A DNA stretch of 64,000 nucleotides from Ashinkailepas kermadecensis. Its lineage: Eukaryota; Arthropoda; Thecostraca; Neolepadidae. This document shows positions 35,145-64,000 of this stretch, one piece after another. The position numbers were made by a program, and so were the translations under genes. Under the pieces are notes generated by a model that was given only the letters and a program-made list of their open reading frames with translations, ran no database searches and was not told the DNA's origin. How positions within the stretch are numbered: the first letter of the stretch is position 1; each line of letters starts with the position of its first letter. The stretch is taken from assembly GCA_034440615.1 (NCBI GenBank), contig JAOTOM010005102.1, positions 1 through 64,000 of the forward strand. The letters are read 5' to 3'.

Positions 35145-36080
35145 AGATGCTTCGGCCACGTCGGGACCACACCGGCCATGTCGGGACCACACCGGCCATG
35201 TCGGGACCACACCGGCCATGTCGGAACCACACCGGCCATGTCGGAACCACACCGGCCATGTCGGGACCACACCAGCCATGTCGCGGCCACACCGGCCATG
35301 TCGGGACCACACCGGCCACGTCGGGACCACACCGGCCATGTCGGGACCACACCGGCCATGTCGGGACCACACCGGCCATGTCGGGACCACACCGGCCATG
35401 TCGGGACCACACCGGCCATGTCGGGACCACACCGGCCATGTCGGGACCACACCGGCCATGTCGGGACCACACCGGCCATGTCGGGACCACACCGGCCATG
35501 TCGGGACCACACCGGCCACGTCGGGACCACACCGGCCATGTCGGGACCACACCGGCCATGTCGGAACCACACCGGCCATGTCGGGACCACACCGGCCACG
35601 TCGGGTCCACACCGGCCAAGTCGGGACCACACCGGCCATGTCGGGACCACACCGGCCATGTCGGAACCACACCGGCCATGTCGGGACCACACCGTCCACG
35701 TCGGAACCACACCGGCCATGTCGTGACCACACCGGCCATGTCGGGACCACACCGGCCATGTCGGGACCACACCGGCCACGTCGGGACCACACCGGCCACG
35801 TCGGGACCACACCGGCCATGTCGGGACCACACCGGCCATGTCGGGACCACACCGGCCACGTCGGGACCACACCGGCCACGTCGGGTCCACACCGTCCACG
35901 TCGGGTCCACACCGGCCATGTCGGAACCACACCGGCCATGTCGTGACCACACCGGCCATGTCGGGTCCACACCGGCCATGTCGGAACCACACCGGCCATG
36001 TCGGAACCACACCGGCCATGTCGGGACCACACCGGCCATGTCGGGACCACACCGGCCATGTCGCGGTGGCATCAGCCATG
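35145..36080. repeat. Satellite array, 20-bp unit, about 46 copies with no indel
   Basis: The unit is TCGGGACCACACCGGCCATG. From 35161 to 36060 exactly 45 units run in perfect 20-bp register; differences are substitutions only (GGAACC, GGGTCC, CACG, CGGCC). It abuts the 10-bp array through about 20 bp of spacer. Long open frames on both strands are by-products of the 20-bp period. Confidence 0.97.
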
Positions 36081-37613
36081 TCGGGACGGCAGCAGGGCGG
36101 CTCGTACAGCTGCAGCCTGCAGTACACACACGATATGGATGGACTAAAATTGGACGGGCAGCGAACGCAGGACGTCGGCGGTGCTGTGTTGTTCAGTGCC
36201 GGGCAGGCTGCGCAGCACATCTGGTGTGACGTCACAAACTCTCGAGTCAGACCGGCGCGGCGCACCGATATGTCGGCTAATTCTGCTGTCGGCTGCAGTC
36301 CGTGGAATGTCAGCTGGACGCTGGTGATAGCTGTTTGTGCCGTGTTTAATTCGACGTCGAACGACACGGTTCCGTTCCTCAACATGGTGCGAGAGATTAA
36401 GGCACGATTGAAGTGGCAATGTTGGACGACGTGACATGGTGGGCGCCCATGTTGACACAAATCGCGGGCCATTCGTTAACTTGTGTTCGATGCGGTCACC
36501 GCGACTGAGGGCCTCGTGAACAAGCGGTGGGCCAACCATGAACACACGGATGAATGCCAATCAATGCTAATATGTTGTGTGCGGAGGTCACTTTTATTTA
36601 TTTAGTTTTGATAAATGCAATCTTTTCTTCGGACAACCAGCATTGAGCCATGACTAATAAAGTTTTCCTTGTATATCCACTCCCACTGTCCAAATACTAA
36701 CTTGTTCAATGTCCGTTGATGTGGAATGTGGCACGTCAGGTATTATGGTTCCTACACCAACTTCTGCGGTGGGAAGGCTTTCTTTCAAACAGTGAATGCT
36801 ATTTTACATGTTTGGCAATACCAACTTCTGCTGAACAAAAATAACGGTGCAATGTGTAAAAGCTGCTTTGTTGGCAATCTTCCATGCATGCTAGTGTATA
36901 TCTGAGAATGAACGTGGACGATAAAGAGACGAACAATTTGCTGATGAGTCAGTCTCGGGAGGCTTCTCAATGAGCACACAAAATAGTTGTCACTCGTGTC
37001 ACCATAGAAGCCGTCCAGTGATGTGGGTGCGCAGCACGCACAGGAAAGCCGCGGCTATGCAGTGACAACACACCTCCAGTTCCGCAAGGTCGGCTGATGC
37101 GGAATCGATAGGCTGTGACATTCATGGCTGGGATTCTCCTCGCGTGCGAGTGGTGATGGATGCTCGAACACGAGCATCGTAAACGCGTACAAGTTCCTGC
37201 TCGGACAGAAGTTTCCCCGGGCGACGATTGGACCTTGGGCGACGCGTCAGACATCTCAGTGACGTGGTCCGACCAGGCGGCGGGAGAGCCGACGTCTCCA
37301 GTTGCGGACGGTGACTGTGATTCGCCGCGGGCCGCAAGTTACCCGACCCCGTAGCGGACACCGGCCGGTACCGTGACGAAATACCACATCACCAGAGGTC
37401 TGGCCGAGACGCCACTGCCGCCTGGACGTCCCGCTGTCGCCGCTGCCGCAGCACAAAGACTCACGCAGGCCCCGTCGCCGCAGAAGAGTCGGCCTCCGCG
37501 CGCCAGCGGCGGCAGAGCGTCGCCATCGACGTCCAGAAATAGTCGTCGGCGGCGGAGGGGTCGGCGACGGCCGCCGGCGCCGCTCAGTTGACCGGCTGGA
37601 GGGCTGCCCCGGG
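36081..37613. promoter_or_regulatory. Upstream region of the kinesin gene
   Basis: Sequence between the 20-bp array and the kinesin start codon. From 36080 to 37000 it is mixed, with AATAAA-like motifs near 36658 (ACTAATAAAG). From about 37180 it becomes strongly CpG-rich, as expected for a promoter and 5' UTR. No TATA box close to the start and no defined transcription start. No other gene recognised. Confidence 0.4.
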
Positions 37614-61719
<24,106 letters not shown>

Positions 61720-62034
61720 GTACGGTGCCCCCCCCACACCCCCACCGGCACCACCGACGCATCAAACAAATGAATATAAAATGACGTTTTATATCCGTAT
61801 TCTCAACTTTAGGCTTGGGTTCTGAAGAAGACCTTTCGCATGGTGCGTACATTAAATGATGCAATAACAAAATTCGATAAGATAACGAACGCAACGAAAA
61901 TTAGATCTAGTGTATCCACTTGTAGCCTACTGGTTACGCGTGAAGTCTTTGATCTCACAATGGTTTCAAGTATCAACAGAATGTGTTGGATATCGAGACA
62001 TAAAACATAGGACATGATGTGCTGATGAGATGCA

Positions 62035-63062
62035 GGATGCTGAATGGTACGTGGTGATCACATGCTGGAGGGATTGTGGTACGTGGTGATCACATGCAGG
62101 ATGCAGGATGGTACGTGGTGATCACATGCTGGAGGGATTATGGTACGTGGTGATCACATGCTGGATGGATTATGGTACGTGGTGATTACATGCTGAAGGG
62201 TACGTGGTGATTACATGCTGGGGGATTATGGTACGTGGTGATTACATGCTGGAGGGATTATGGTACGTGGTGATTACATGCTGGAGGGATTATGGTACGT
62301 GGTGATTACATGCTGGAGGGATTATGGTACGTGGTGATTACATGCTGGAGGGATTATGGTACGTGGTGATTACATGCTGGAGGGATTATGGTACGTGGTG
62401 ATTACATGCTGGAGGGATTATGGTACGTGGTGATCACATGCTGAAGGGTACGTGGTGATTACATGCTGGAGGGATTATGGTACGTGGTGATTACATGCTG
62501 GAGGGATTATGGTACGTGGTGATTACATGCTGGAGGGATTATGGTACGTGGTGATTACATGCTGGAGGGATTATGGTACGTGGTGATTACATGCTGGAGG
62601 GATTATGGTACGTGGTGATTACATGCTGGAGGGATTATGGTACGTGGTGATTACATGCTGAAGGGTACGTGGTGATCAAATGCTGGAGGGATTATGGTAC
62701 GTGGTGATCACATGCTGGAGGGATTATGGTACGTGGTGATCACATGCTGGAGGGATTATGGTACGTGGTGATCACATGCTGGAGGGATTATGGTACGTGG
62801 TGATTACATGCTAAAGGGTACGTGGTGATCAGACGCGGGAGGGATTGTGGTACGTGGTGATCAGATGCTGGAGGGATTGTGGTACGTGGTGATCAGACGC
62901 GGGAGGGATTGTGGTACGTGGTGATCAGACGCGGGAGGGATTGTGGTACGTGGTGATCAGACGCTGGAGGGATTGTGGTACGTGGTGATCGGACACTGGA
63001 GGGATTGTGGTACGTGGTGATCAGACGCGGGAGGGATTGTGGTACGTGGTGATCACATGCTG
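62035..63062. repeat. Minisatellite, unit 32 bp, about 32 copies
   Basis: Units of TACGTGGTGATTACATGCTG then GAGGGATTATGG. The left part prefers GATTACATGC, the right part (from about 62820) GATCAGACGCGGG, so the array has two subfamilies. Several copies are shortened to GCTGAAGGG. Confidence 0.96.
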
Positions 63063-64000
63063 GATGGATCATGAGACGCCGTCATCGGAATACATACAAA
63101 ACGAAACATAACAAGGGCGCAGCACAAATAAACTGTGAATGGGACAGGCGAAATCAACCCCCGGAATCGTGCCAACCACCCGCCTGCGAACGGCGAAACC
63201 ACGCCGTCCAGATCCAATCCGGACAGCCCATCGCTCTCCGCCAGACGACAGCAGTCCCGCAGGCCGCGGGCGTCGGCTGCGTGCCCGCCGGGCATGCCGT
63301 GACCCCGGGTCGCAGCTCACGGGCGCGGAGCGGCTCTGCCGCGGCGACGATTAGCTCGGGGGGGCAGAGTGGGGCCGTGACAGGCTGCGTCTGCCGACCG
63401 CCACTCGGCTCATGGCACGGGCCGACGGCCACAAAAGGCGGCCGCCACTCGCCGCCGCCGCCGACCCGCTCATGATTAGTGGATGGTGATTGGGAAAGTT
63501 GCCGCCGCGGGGGTCGATGACGCCACCGGGCCGCCGTCGGCGTCGCCGGCTCTGTTGTCAGCGCCGGTGTCGGCTCGCCCGTTCGCCGGCGTCGTTTCAC
63601 AGCGCGACACGGACGGACGAGAGTCGACTGTGGAGGCGGCACCCGGTGGGCGGGGCGATTGATGACGTTCCGCCAATAGGATGGCGCCGTGTCCGCTCAC
63701 TAAATGCATACACTCATTATTTCGATCTGCTGGCTTAACGACGAAGATCAATCTTTTATGGCGGTCCTTTGAGTCCCAAATGGGCCTACAGGTTCAGAAG
63801 TTAATTGGTTGTTGTAATTACAAACACGCTTGATACCAAGTTGTAACCGTTTTCGCTCGGCTTCATGGTGTATTTTGGGGTGTTGTCCTCGGCTCCGACT
63901 AGCGAATTGAGGTTGACTGGCTGCACCACAGGCCTGACCGTCTGCTCTACCGACCTAATTGGCCACTCTCCGACCTGACCATCTGTTCTACCGATCTGAC
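63063..64000. other. GC-rich end of window, no firm gene
   Basis: CpG-rich to about 63700, then AT-richer. A plus-strand frame after GGGACAG (63146) starts AKSTPGIVPTTRL and is a weak candidate for the next kinesin exon (see findings). From about 63920 a short repeat of CGACCTGACCATCTGTTCTA type begins and runs off the edge. Confidence 0.35.

Noticed and set aside
35145..36080. CRISPR-like array
   Set aside because: Regular repeats but no spacers; eukaryotic satellite.
34119..36472. Long open frames of up to about 780 codons on both strands
   Set aside because: They arise from 10-bp and 20-bp repeats without stop codons; peptides are simple repeats such as VVSCRLVS and HTGHVGTTPAMSGP.

Overview
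The window is animal nuclear DNA: spliced genes with GT-AG introns, GC-rich exons, tRNA-derived SINEs with target-site duplications, decayed LINEs and a very heavy load of minisatellites. Nothing looks bacterial or viral. The LINE and transposon types, TTAGG-like stretches and a retained BRCA1 suggest an invertebrate, most likely an arthropod, perhaps a crustacean. The species is inference.

Two divergently transcribed genes organise the window. On the minus strand a complete BRCA1 homologue reads from about 33.2 kb down to 7.94 kb. I assembled eleven coding exons (31289 to 7939). Their phases all agree, and together they give 5,919 nt, or 1,972 codons plus stop. The protein has an N-terminal C3HC4 RING, whose second cysteine codon is split by an intron at the same codon and phase as in human BRCA1, then a long disordered acidic/basic centre, then tandem BRCT domains. 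On the plus strand a kinesin gene starts at 37614. Four exons with matching phases (37614-37660, 38231-38300, 43228-43329, 61603-61719) encode the start of a motor domain through the P-loop; the gene runs off the right edge. BRCA1 would act in the nucleus in DNA repair as a ubiquitin ligase with BARD1; the kinesin would be an ATP-driven microtubule motor. Only their divergent layout links them.

Left of BRCA1 are a decayed LTR-retrotransposon protease (0.1-0.7 kb), a possible terminal exon of an unrecognised gene (1.2-1.6 kb), a short tail-anchored protein (3.6-3.9 kb) and several repeat arrays. BRCA1 introns carry SINEs, LINE pieces and arrays of 44-, 53- and about 52-bp units. The intergenic stretch (33.5-37.6 kb) holds a 10-bp-unit array followed by a 20-bp array of about 46 units without a single length change. 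Kinesin intron 2 contains a 1.93-kb TTAA-bounded palindrome. Kinesin intron 3 (18 kb) contains a 7.7-kb foldback repeat and a 3.4-kb transposon with arms of about 600 bp, itself inserted in a minisatellite.

The strongest novelty is the relation between repeats and BRCA1 splice sites. A SINE has landed exactly on the donor of exon 11, duplicating the old donor and replacing it with its own tail. The array beside exon 10 is made of copies of that exon's own splice acceptor and first codons. A similar array precedes exon 9, and another derives from the last codons of the 3.6-kb gene.
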